A stretch of 64,000 bases of DNA, taken from NCBI RefSeq assembly GCF_028476545.1, contig NW_026731650.1, positions 372,001 to 436,000 on the forward strand, in the 5' to 3' direction. The stretch comes from Physella acuta. Taxonomy: Eukaryota > Mollusca > Gastropoda > Physidae. The position numbers and the translations under genes were made by a program. Below are positions 11,476 to 22,283 of the stretch, piece by piece. The notes beneath the pieces are model-generated. The model searched no databases. It saw only the letters and a program-made list of their open reading frames with translations, and was not told where the DNA came from. Each line of letters starts with the position of its first letter. The first letter of the stretch is position 1.

Positions 11476-12744
11476 AGCTGCATTATTATTAGTTCTATGA
11501 CAAGCAACCAATGCCAACCATGAATCCACAGCTAGGTTACACGTACATAATTTTTCTCTCTTAAGTATATTAAACAAACATCTAAATCTTGTCGAATTCT
11601 GTACCGGAAATTGTAAAGTACTCCATTTCACATTAACAACCATTACGTCATCTGGTGGCGCCATCTTGAAACTCGTACTACTGAACTTTTTCTTGAAACA
11701 TGCTACTACACTAGACAGCTAGAGTAAATAAATCAAATCGATCTCTTGTCTTGGAAAAAACAAACTCTTGAATGTACTTGTATTGAATCTTCAAACAAAA
11801 GTTCACCTAAAGCCACCCAATCAGGCGGCCGTGCAGTAGTTGTAAACATGCCGAGCAGTCATTTTTTAGTGAATACAAAGAACTTTGTTAAGTCGTTTTT
11901 TTAGCTCCGCGCACAACACATATATTTAGCACTTTATTTTTTACTGGAGGGAATACTATGCTACATTTTTTTTTTAAATGTGATAGTTTTTTCGATCAAA
12001 TTTTTCCTTTGTAACTGTTTTCCTTGCAAAAATTGTATTTTTTTCTGTCACTTTTTTTCATGTGATTTTTTTCCCGCTTAATCCGTGCAGTTGTCTTAAA
12101 TTTGACAGACAGATGAGTAGGGCCCAGTCAACTTGACCATCAACAAATATTATTGGCTCAAATGCACCCCTCACCCCCTTCACCCAAAATGGAAGTGTGC
12201 TGATGATCTTGACCCTTAAAGCTGGTCTCGTGGGTGTGAACAATTTTATTTATTTACTTTAAAAACTGGAGAGGCAACACACATTTTAAGCATACTTTAG
12301 TTGTGTATTGTAAAAACATCACTGCCGGCTTTAAGTCTAGCTGAAGCACACGACCACCCTTGGTGGTAACTTAACGGGCGGAAGTTGAGTCTCGCTCTAC
12401 AATTTATTGACGGAAAAAGAAACATTTGAATTGGATGACGAGCCTATTCATTAAAAAAGATCAAAGTATTTTTTTAAAACGACTATCGGTTGAAGGAAAA
12501 TCTATGAGTTAGATGCACAAAAAATAGTTATGTGTCTGTTGTGTTTCTACCACGTGCTGGCTCAGTTAGAAGCAGATATCTGAGCTAGCAAGTTACGGGG
12601 TGGGTTCTTGGGTAACTTGTGTAGCATGGAGTAACTAAGTCTTCTTTTAGCTAGTAATATCTGGGTTTAATCTCTGCTAACTGGCGACTTATAGTTACTC
12701 GACTTGAAATGAAGTTAGCAGAGTAAAATACATATTTAGTATTT

Positions 12745-13385
12745 AGTGAGCTGAGGTCTAGCAAATGTTAGTCAGCTAGGGTCTAGAAAGGTCTGGTCAG
12801 CTGGGGGTCTAGACAGGTCTGGTCAGCTGGGGGTCTAGACAGGTCTGGTCAGATGAGGTATGGACAGGTCTGGTCAGCTGGGGTCTAGACAGGTCTGGTC
12901 AACTAGTGTCTGGTCAGCTGGTGTCTAGACAGGTCTGGTCAGCTGGGGTCTAGACAGGTCTGGTCAGCTGGGGTCTAGACAGGTCTGGTCAGCTGGGGTC
13001 TAGACAGGTCTGGTCAGCTGGGGTCTAGACAGGTCTGGTCAGCTGGGGTTTAGACAGGTCTGGTCAGCTGGGGTCTAGACAGGTCTGGTCAGATGGGGTC
13101 TAGACAGGTCTGGTCAACTAATATCTGGTCAGCTGGGGTCTATACAGGTCTGGTCAACTGGGGTCTAGACAGGTCTGGTCAGCTGGGGTCTAGACAGGTC
13201 TGGTCAACTAATATCTGGTCAGCTGGGGTCTATACAGGTCTGGTCAACTGGGGTCTAGACAGGTCTGGTCAGCTGGGGTCTAGACAGGTCTGGTCAACTA
13301 ATATCTGGTCAGCTGGGGTCTAGACAGGTCTGGTCAGCTGGGGTCTAGACAGGTCTGGTCAACTAGTGCCTGGTCAGCTGGGGTG
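12745..13385. repeat. 24-bp minisatellite with a 90-bp higher-order unit
   Basis: The main unit is GGGGTCTAGACAGGTCTGGT followed by CAGCT. A variant segment CAACTAATATCTGG recurs at 13115, 13205 and 13295, exactly 90 bp apart, together with the private change TCTATACAGG. A 90-bp block has therefore been amplified inside the array. Confidence 0.93.
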
Positions 13386-13957
13386 GGCAGTTTACGACCT
13401 AGAAAAACACTGGCTCCTCTCTAAAAGAGAGGCTGACCTGATTTAGCCCGTGTTTCCTTTAGTTAAAGTAAAACCGTGTTTATTTACATTTATTATCTTG
13501 TCTCGCCACAATGTTATTGTTATTTAATTACTCATTAAAACACGCCTTGACATAAATTAACCATTAAAACAAGAATCAACAATAGTAAGTTAAAAATATA
13601 AAACATTAAACCAATATAAACAAAAGGTAATTCAGCACTCCATCACGTACGATAATGTTATGCCTAATTGATAAATTTTTTAGGTTGGACAAGGGGTTAA
13701 AGGGGTGGGTTGGGTAAACACGAGTGGAGTTATCAGCCCTGTAGATATCAAACACGGTCACGTGCTGTCCAGTTCTGTCCCTTGCGGGAAATAATCTCTA
13801 CACAGAAGGTATTGCTGTCCTTATCCTAGGCCTAAACCCGACTAAAACAGCGATCACAGCAGATTTCAAAAGCTCTTCGACACAATCCTATTTTACCCCC
13901 AGCTTTAAAAGAATTTTTTAAAAAGCATCATGTTTAAGCCGACGAGGCTATACAGAT

Positions 13958-14121
13958 TTAAAAGAGGTTTAACGTGAGTACATACAAAACAATTTAGCTA
14001 CAGAAACACCAGCTTTTATCTCTGGTAATCTACAGCGGTTTAAAAGAGGTTTAACGTGAGTACATACAAAACAATTTAGCTACAGAAACACCAGCTTTTA
14101 TCTCTAGAAGTCTACAGCGGC
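13958..14121. repeat. Two-copy 82-bp tandem duplication
   Basis: The segment starting TTAAAAGAGGTTTAACGTGA at 13958 is repeated at 14040, with only a few differences near the end (TCTGGTAATCTAC versus TCTAGAAGTCTAC). This looks like a recent duplication. Confidence 0.9.
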
Positions 14122-14837
14122 ATAACACGGTGATGGGAGATTTTGTTAAGTGTAGTAACCTACCTTTACTGCAGGCCTGAATGAGACATCCTGTTTCGTT
14201 TCTACAACACAATTTACTGTTGCCAACGAATATTGATCAAATATTCAACTGCTATCGATTCTTATATTGATCACTACAGTTGCTAAAAGAAATCATTCTA
14301 AAATAAACATGAAAAACTTTCAATTTTCAAACAATCACGTCCGGGAAATTTATGTAAACAGAGTGTGAGTTGCTACTTCATGTACCACATTACATAATCG
14401 GATTAGCGTTAATCCCTGCTACACGACCGTTAGCAATCAACGAACATCGATCTGGTGCTGGGCGCTCGTCTGCTACCAGCAGGTGCATGATGCCTGGGCT
14501 AAGGTAATGTCGACTCAAGGATTCTCAAAATTCCACACCAGCATCCCCGAAATACACCCCAGGAACTGTTTGTAAAATATAGGTCCGTAATGTTAATTTT
14601 AAAAACATTTTGGCTTGCCGGAGTGTATTTTGTGAAAAATTGATTTAAATATATTACAGAACATATTAGTCTAAGTCGGGGCTGTGGTCTGAAATAAGTA
14701 GCGGATCACTGTCCAAAATCTTATCTAAACTTAGAAATATAACTTAATTTTTAAAAAATCTCCTTTGATGAAACCTTGAGAAGGCAATGTATAATAAATA
14801 CAGGAGAATATCATTATATACGGGAATTGAGCTACGG

Positions 14838-15055
14838 CTTGTTAAAACCGGAAGTTGAAATTTGATATATTGAATATTCATTCGTCTCTTTCATCCTTTG
14901 GTATAACAATAGCAACTGTTCTGTGTAAATATACTAGGCATATGATAACCGGAAGTTGAAATTCGACTCCACGTTCAGAGAATATTTGATCGTGGTTTTT
15001 TAATCTCTTTTGTATAACAACAGCAACACTTGTATAATAGTACTGGGTATAGGGT
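14838..15055. repeat. Two diverged copies of a roughly 108-bp segment with ETS-like sites
   Basis: Both copies begin near ACCGGAAGTTGAAATT (14849 and 14949) and share TGTATAACAA(T/C)AGCAAC and an AATATT(C/T)GAT-like middle. ACCGGAAGT is the ETS-factor consensus. The stretch 15060-16600 is otherwise unique AT-rich DNA, with a weak two-copy similarity at 15880-16035, and no gene was recognised. Confidence 0.6.
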
Positions 15056-16692
15056 GTGTTTCATGTGCTGTAGGCGGTACTGGCAATAAGCAAGTTGGCT
15101 GTAAACATCAGTAAGACGGGGCAAGCACTTTTGTTTACATAAAAATATAACCAATACTGTACACTTCTTAAAACATTTTTTTTTATCCCCTGACTTTTTG
15201 TGTTACCTGGCAGGTAGAGACGAAACATCTCGTCTGTTGTAGAACGTCAACTGTTGTCTAAAACATCTCAGGTCCCAGGTTAACCTCACCACTACACCAG
15301 TGCAGGCTGCTAGTTACTGGAACAAGGGAGATAATTCAGTTTTTCCCCCCCTTACACAACAACTGGCTCACGGGGAAGTAACCGTGTTACCTGCACCCAA
15401 CCTCCCACTTCTAAAGGGGAAAAAAAACTATACTTCATTGCCGTTAAATTGATTTTGCTGTAAAAGAGTAAGGAAAAATTTAACCTCCATGAAGTCACAT
15501 TTTTAAAAACCCAGAATAAACAACCAGAGGTTTTTGCTCAAGTTTTAGCCCGTCGGTAGAGACAGATTTCTATGTTCAAGCTTAGGGGGAAGAGGGGACG
15601 AACACTTATTGTTAAAGGGGGGTGGATTACTATTGTTTTGATCAAGGGGGAGGTGTGGAAGGTAAAGGTAGGGATCTGAGTGTACATAAGGATAAAATGA
15701 GCTCATCCAGCCAGTCTGGCTACCCAACAGCATCCAAATAATTTACAGTCTACACAAACCCATCATATACTGCTTAGACAATCAATGGACTGGGTGGAGT
15801 TTATCAGCCCACAAAAAATTACAACACACTTTTGAAGAAAAACAATTCAAGCTTTAATTATAAACAAATACTAGGACGCTACAACTGTAGAAAAGTGTGG
15901 TGATTGTATAGACATCAGGTTAGGGTTAGACCAAGTAGTATTTTTTTGACAGTATAAATACCAGAACACTAAACATGTTTAATCAGTGAAGGCAGTTATA
16001 AAAGTGTTTTATACATCAGGCTAGACCAAGGAAAAGTGTTGTCTGCACATATGGGAGGATAATAGGAAAACAAAAGCTAATTCTAATATAAAGGGATTAC
16101 TGCCCTTGGTAAAAGTGAATTCCTGGCTACAGGTGACTATTTTAGACCAGACAATCACATCTGGTGTTGTATGGTTTATATTTCTTTTAGACCACACAAT
16201 CAAATCCAAACAAATTTATCAAAATGATCAGAGAAGCACACAGTGCTAAACAACAATAAAGCTTACATTATTCAAATAAAAATTATCACAAAAATGATTT
16301 GAAACCATCTAAAACATTGACAGGATGATTTCTGTGTCAGGCAGTTGGCCTCTAAAGTGTTTATTAAATTGTTTTAAACATTCACACAAAAACTTTTCTT
16401 GACATCATCTATCATTTTTCACAGGAAAACAAACATTGCTGTTGCTTGCACCTAATACCACCATAATCCTTTCATGCGAGTGAAAAAAATAAAACACCAT
16501 AAAGTCCACTGCATATCTCCTTGGAGATAGTTTGGCTGTCCTCTAATAGGTTGTACAGAATTATTTCCCTTTACTTAACCTCTTCAACCCTGAAGTAACT
16601 TTGTAAGAGTCACAAGTATCTGTACCAGACTTCCTGTGTAGAAGTATCCCAGGAATCAAGACAATTAGGGCCGATCTACCACACCATTCTGT

Positions 16693-17250
16693 GGGATTAT
16701 GTACTAGTGTACCACTTCCTGTGCAGAAATATCCCAGGGATCAAGACAATTTGAGCTGATCTCTTGCAATACTCTGTGGGACTATGTGCATCTAGACTGT
16801 GTCTTTCCCAGTTCATATACAGAAATGTCCCTAGGGATAAAGACAATTTGGGCTGATCTACCACACCATTCTGTGGGACTATGTAAAAGTGTACCACTTC
16901 CTGTACAGAAAAATCTAAGGGATCAAGACAATTTGGGCTGATCTCTCATCACATTCTATGGGACAATGTACAGCTAGACTGTGTCTTTCCTAGTTCATAT
17001 ACAGAAATGTCCCTAGGGATCAAGGCAATTTGGGCTGATCTCTTGCAACACTCTGTGGGACTATGTACAGCTAGACTGTGTCTTTCCCAGTTCATATACA
17101 GAAATGTCCCTAGGGAAAAAGACAATTTGGGCTGATCTACCACACCATTCTGTGGGACTATGTAAAAGTGTACCACTTCCTGTACAGAAAAATCTAAGGG
17201 ATCAAGACAATTTGGGCTGATCTCTTGCAACACTCTGTGGGACTATGTAC
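16693..17250 (-). repeat. 85/97-bp tandem array derived from the 3' end of ATPSCKMT
   Basis: The anchor GGGACTATGTA (or its variants) occurs at 16693, 16778, 16875, 16960, 17057, 17154 and 17239, giving spacings of 85, 97, 85, 97, 97 and 85 bp. The longer form adds CTAGACTGTGTCTTTCC. The first unit on the minus strand overlaps the end of the last coding exon of ATPSCKMT and includes its stop codon, so the gene runs into the array. Confidence 0.9.
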
Positions 17251-19040
17251 AGCCAAACTGTGTCTATACCATCTCCCTCTATTGCCACAGGCTCCCATGA
17301 TGGCAGGGGGAAACGGCACGCCACCACTCTGGTGTTTGTGCACAATTCTTTTTGAAGCTTCTTCTCCAGTGGCTCCATCTGGTGATCATTTAAAAAGTTA
17401 TAGTCAACTTTTAAAAAACCCTTTAATAACAATTGAAAAATATACCCTTAAATGTGTATATGACAGTTCATTTTTCCACAATTATTTTATTTAAGGGGTG
17501 AACAAAGTCCTGAATCTTCCATGAGATACACTTTGTGCAACACTGCTTGACTAACAAAAACATAGAATTACTTGCACCATATAATTTGGCTAAAATAACT
17601 TGTCCAATAAGGTTTTCAAATATTTAACATTAAAAGCACCTACCATAGATTCAACACCGAAAATGACGACATTCTGATAAATGGAGAGATCAGTCTGAAA
17701 ATAATAAAGTTTAACTTCTAAAATAATTAATAAACTAACAAAACAATGTATAAACACACTAAAGATGAATACTTGTTAAACAGTGTACCACCAGACAGTA
17801 CAGACAATAGAGAACAAATTGTGAATGATACCTTCAACAGATAACTACATAGTACAGACAATAGATAAATGTTCTAATGATACCTACCACTGGGCACTAC
17901 ATAGTACAAACAATAGATAAATGTAATGATACCTTCCACAGATTATTACATGTACATAGTACTGTCAGACAATAGATAAATGTAATGATACCTTCCACAA
18001 ATCCCTGCGAAAGAATGTGGCCTGCTTGTGCAGCCCTCTTCTCCACGCTGTCCACTTGGAGTACAGCACAAGCCAAATGTTCAGCTCTACACCATAGGCC
18101 CTGAACCCTCTCTGTGCTGCTATCATTGTCTGACAAATTAAAATAAAAACATGACATGTCAGGCACAAAGTCACTGTCTGTTGTTACTTAATATTGTCTG
18201 AAACAACACATATCAAAATAAAAAAATTGACATAGACAGTTAGGTGGGACTATATGTTGGAGTGGCTAATCAACTATTACACAATTGATAACGGATTTAA
18301 ATACTTAACAAAAAAAATTTGATTACTACCTGCAAAGATGTTGAATAGAGACGGGGTGGCCTAGAAGTAGAGAGCTGGACCGCTAACTTGTAGGTCTCGA
18401 GCTTGAATCCTGGTTTAAGTTAGTAGATCGTCCCTGAGTCCACCCAGCTCTGATGGGTAAACTCATGTTAGGGTAAGTAAAGGCGGCTGGGCATAGTGCT
18501 GACCACACTATCCCTTCATATGGAGAGGTCACAGAAAAAAGTGAACTCTAATTCACTTGCCCCATAGACCGTCAGGTTTGAAAGGGAACTTTACTTTTTA
18601 CGTTTTTTTTATGTTGAATAGAGTGCATAAAATATATCTCATGCATGTTTTACAGTTATTAAAAATACCAGTTTATAAAAAGGTTAACTTCTTTAGAGTC
18701 ATAAACTTACAATTCTACCATCTCCACTGCCTATATCAATCAATGTCCCCGAACTTTTGCCTAAAACTTTCATCACATTTTTCACTTGATGAGAAGAAGC
18801 AGGAATATAAGGCAGGGCAAATCTCCGCAAACCAGGAAACACAAAAGGTGCCAGGACAGCTGTGAATCCTGCACACACTGCAGCTGACACCCCCAGCATT
18901 ATTTTACCTCTGCGACTTAACTTGGGTGGTTTGGAAAGTTTTCCTGCTTCAGATATCTCGTTGCAAAAATCACATTCTTGTTCTACTGAAGGCTGTTTAG
19001 CCTTTGTGAGATCAGAAAAAGCAGAGGAAGTTCCAGACAT
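17202..19040 (-). CDS. ATPSCKMT: ATP synthase c-subunit lysine N-methyltransferase (FAM173B-like), 4 exons, 231 aa
   Basis: Family knowledge: this SAM-dependent enzyme trimethylates a lysine of the ATP synthase c-subunit in mitochondria. Seen here: coding exons 18711-19040, 17992-18129, 17644-17694 and 17202-17378 (minus), all with GT-AG borders and all in phase 0, giving 231 aa against about 233 in human. Residues 47-69 are hydrophobic and probably act as the membrane anchor and targeting segment. Residues 76-81 (LPYIPA) precede the SAM-binding motif LIDIGSGDGRI (100-110). Exon 2 carries GFRAYGVELNIWLVLYS, exon 3 NVVIFGVESM and exon 4 RVVACRFPLPSW and DGIDTVWLY, all matching the family. Oddity: the last 14 residues (IVPQSVARDQPKLS) do not look like the usual tail and lie inside a tandem array. 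The start is the first Met of exon 1. I have not excluded a further alternative terminal exon. Confidence 0.9.
17800..18005 (-). repeat. Tandem copies of the ATPSCKMT exon-2 splice donor
   Basis: Read on the minus strand, the exon 2 end and donor (TTGTGGAAG then GTATCATTACATTT) is followed by three further copies. Their GTATCATT words lie at plus positions near 17927, 17879 and 17828 (spacings about 61, 48 and 51). Each also carries ATCTATTGTCTGTACTATG. Only the first copy continues a coding exon. Confidence 0.85.
18350..18599 (+). mobile_element. tRNA-derived SINE, full-length copy
   Basis: About 250 bp, lying in intron 1 of ATPSCKMT. It starts with a box-A-like GGGGTGGCCTAGAAGTAGAG and a box-B-like GAGCTTGAATCC. 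The middle contains CCACCCAGCTCTGATGGG and AAAGGCGGCTGGGCA. The tail ends CCGTCAGGTTTGAAAGGGAA. The same family is present at 19556, 25575, 35741 and 41808. Confidence 0.8.
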
Positions 19041-19243
19041 TCTTCATCAATTTGGTAGCTACAGCAACAAGTAGACAACTGTTGAATCTGAAGTATATTA
19101 TGATTGAAGGATAATTATGATTAAAGGATAGAAAAGTTCAGTATCAGTAGAACTTATATTTATTTTTAATTTCAACACATTTTTATTATTTTACTGACAT
19201 AGACTTAGTACCGTTAGTTAATAATAGTCTTTCTTTACTAGAT

Positions 19244-19429
19244 CAGTGTTTCTTCCAGACTTTTTACTCCGGGGGGGGGGGGGGGGGGGGCTTACTTGAA
19301 GTTTTTTTTGGGGGGGGGGGGGGGGGACGGACAGACTAAAAATTCCGGGGGGGGGCAGAAACTGGTAAAAGTATCTATCTCCGGGGGGGGGGGGGGGTTC
19401 ACCAAAGAGATGCCCTAGAAGAAACTCTG
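19244..19429. mobile_element. hAT-like MITE packed with G-tracts, 186 bp
   Basis: The ends are CAGTGTTTCTTC and its inverted near-match GAAGAAACTCTG. The flanks TACTAGAT and ATCTAGAT agree at 6 of 8 positions, as expected for a worn 8-bp hAT target duplication. Inside are four G-runs (8-20 bases) separated by ACTTGAAGTTTTTT, ACGGACAGACT and AACTGGTAAAAGTAT. The element has no coding capacity. Confidence 0.65.
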
Positions 19430-19555
19430 ATCTAGATTTAACTAAACTACTAACTTAAATATCAATAAAAGGTCTATTACTTTTATTTACTATTAACATT
19501 AACTACTATATTTTATTTTTATTATCGTAGTGTCTATTCCCAGTCGACTGGGATT

Positions 19556-19725
19556 AAAGTTTCCCTTTCAAACCTGCCGTTCTATGGGGCCAAGTGAAGT
19601 AGAGTTCACTTGTTTCTGTGACCTCGGCATATGATTATGAAGAGATTGTGTGGTCAGCACTATGCCGTCTATGCCCAACCGCCTTTACTTTCCCTAACGT
19701 GAGTTAGGTACCCATTTTAACTTAA
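19556..19725 (-). mobile_element. SINE fragment (3' half)
   Basis: This is a reverse-oriented tail and middle of the same SINE family as 18350: CCCTTTCAAACCTGCCG, AGTAGAGTTCACTTGTTTCT, TGACCTCGGCATAT, CTAACGTGAGTTAGGTACCC. The tRNA-like head is missing. Confidence 0.8.
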
Positions 19726-20514
19726 CTTTACTTAACTGACTAGAGTCTAGAAGAATCCAGTAGTAGATCTAGTTGACATAGATCTAGTATAGTACATACA
19801 GCAGTCATTTCTACTAGTACATAATCGAGGTCTACATAGAAAAAAATAGCTACACAATTTTACACACAGAATCGGTCAACACTGTATGGATCAAGATCTA
19901 GATAGATCTAGTGAAGGGCCTATAGTCTAGTAGATCTAGTATAGATTTAGATAGGCGTAGTGAAGTGTATGCACTATGCAACAGTTTATTAAATTTAAGC
20001 TAGATCTAGAATAAAATCAGGACACATGTTTGACCCCGTTTGACCCATATTAAATAAGCCAGATTTTTTAATGTGTAGTCAAGCAGCTGCTAAAAATTAA
20101 ATTTCAATATTTTTTTTTTAGATAGGCCTATCCTGAATAATAATTAAGTTAGCAGTTTTTAAATTATATCAGTCAAAGTAAGCTCTGATATGTGGGGTTT
20201 TATATAGACGCAACAATATTTTAAAACAAGACAAAGTATTAAAGTTTACCATTAAAAGCCAAAATAATTACATTCGAAACTACGAACATGATCTAATTCT
20301 TCCCCTTTGCTTTTTAATAAACTTCAATAAGAGACACTTTTTATAATGACTTCTAAATACTATGTTGTAATGGTTTTTTTTTTAAATTAACCCAACATTT
20401 AGATCTAGATCTAAAATCTAGTCTAGTAGTAGCACCGAATTAAAACTGGTTAGGCCTAGTCTTTGGACTATGGTCTAGCTCTTCCCAAATTAACTAAATA
20501 TTTTTACCCCCCTT

Positions 20515-20580
20515 TGATCACGTGACATGAAATGAAATTCGCCATCATGGCGCCAAACATTGCGTAGTGTTGTTGTGAAA
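20515..20580. promoter_or_regulatory. Candidate promoter between ATPSCKMT and JADE
   Basis: TCACGTGA (20518) is followed by CGCCATCATGGCGCCAAAC, a YY1-like, GC-richer patch in AT-rich DNA. It lies between two divergent genes, 1.5 kb from one start codon and 1.8 kb from the other. An untranslated first exon of JADE could start here. No transcript evidence is available. Confidence 0.35.
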
Positions 20581-20761
20581 ATGATAAATTTCATTACATG
20601 TAAATTAAAATAGTTCTTTTAAAATAGCATGTTCCATATTATGCTCTCTAGATCTAGAAACAGCCAATGTGACAAAATAGTGTCAGTGTTAATAGAATAG
20701 TCATTGCTCAAACACTACAGTTGCTGGTTTGACCAATATTAATATCAATAGGAGACTCATC

Positions 20762-21267
20762 GGTAATCTATCGTTTTAGGTACGTAAAATCGCCCGCGAC
20801 TTGTAATGTGAAAAACAGGTGACTCCTTAAATTTTAATAATTATTTCACATTTTGAGGAGGATTTATGTTTTTTAAAATACAAAAATGTTTCCTTGTTCA
20901 TTTATGTATCTGTTTTTAAACAATTGAATTAAAACTTTACAGTAATAAATGAAGACTAGCGATGTTTCCAACAGATGCAACCATGCTCATTTACTATAGC
21001 AGCCATCTTGTTTAAGTTTTATTTTTATAAGATTCAGGGGGAAGTCACTCTATTTTACACATGGCTGCTGTTTATATAGCAAATCATGCTCGCAGACACT
21101 GCTATATTGATATATTTAGCCATTGATTTAGGTTTATTATCCATTTATCTATAATATTTGACACAAACATGTCACAATATTCCTCTATTAAAGCCTTGAC
21201 AATGAGGTTACCTTTTCGTACATTAATAACCGCGGGCGATTTTACGTACCCAAAACGATAGATTACC
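20762..21267. mobile_element. 506-bp inverted-repeat DNA transposon with perfect 8-bp target duplication
   Basis: Both termini read GGTAATCTATCGTTTT then (A/G)GGTACGTAAAATCGCCCGCG when read inward, that is 37 bp with one mismatch. The element is flanked on both sides by GACTCATC (20754-20761 and 21268-21275). No transposase frame is present, so it is non-autonomous. The GG start and 8-bp duplication fit MULE or Merlin groups better than hAT (which usually starts CA), but I cannot assign the superfamily. Confidence 0.9.
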
Positions 21268-22283
21268 GACTCATCTGACATGTGGAAAGAAGCTAGATCT
21301 AGATATCTAGAGTAGATTAGATCTTAGCGTGTTAAGTTTTTAGTAGTAAGAAATTATGGATAGGTTAGTCGGTTAGTGTCTGTATAATAATTAATAATTA
21401 GGATTAATAATTTAATAGGCCTAGGATATTGCCGATTATACAGTATTCTACACTAGGAATCAATCTAATAGTTGGTATGATTGGTTACTATAGAATCTAA
21501 ATCTAACTGCTAGACTAGTAGTAGTATTGTAATATCGAGTTTAGGTGTATTGGTGGTTGGACTTAGGTGAGGTTTTTGGTTAGGAAGAGTGATAGTGTTA
21601 CTGATTACGTTGATGCTATACTATTTTACTATTCAATTCTCAACTGTTAAGTAACATAACACCCATTTTTATAGAATTTTATCCTTGTTGTTTGGTTACT
21701 GCGAAATGGTTTAACTACTGTATAACACAAGTACACTAAACATCCCATTATAAAAGATTACATAATATAATAAATATATGGTTAGGCCTACAATTACACA
21801 CCCATTTATGATCAATAACCTAACAGTATCCATTTTTATAAAAAGTTTAATTAAGGCTTTATTAGACTCTTGTACTGTGTAACACTCCACTGTTTTTATA
21901 CATTTCTCCAAGTAGTTTATTCTAGACATCTGTAAGCAATCCTCTGTCTTAGTCGCATCATAGGTAAACTAAGGATGGTCGACTAACTTTAAAAGTCTGT
22001 TACTTTTAGAAGTTAAAGAATTATTTAGTCTGTACAAATGACGCTAACTATTAAACATGATTCATAATCTTTGGACAGGCCAGTAGACTGCCTTGTTTGC
22101 TAGAATATGACCAAAGTCTAGACAAAGAGACAATGTAAATTTATTTCTGCCATCTTTTTGTATTTGACAAATTTTTGTGGTTTTTATATAGCTCTCAGCA
22201 TCTACTGTGAAACAGAAAGCTATTCACCGAATTAACGGAGGTTAAAAATTTTTTGGCATCTATTACCCAACACCCTTTGCAAG

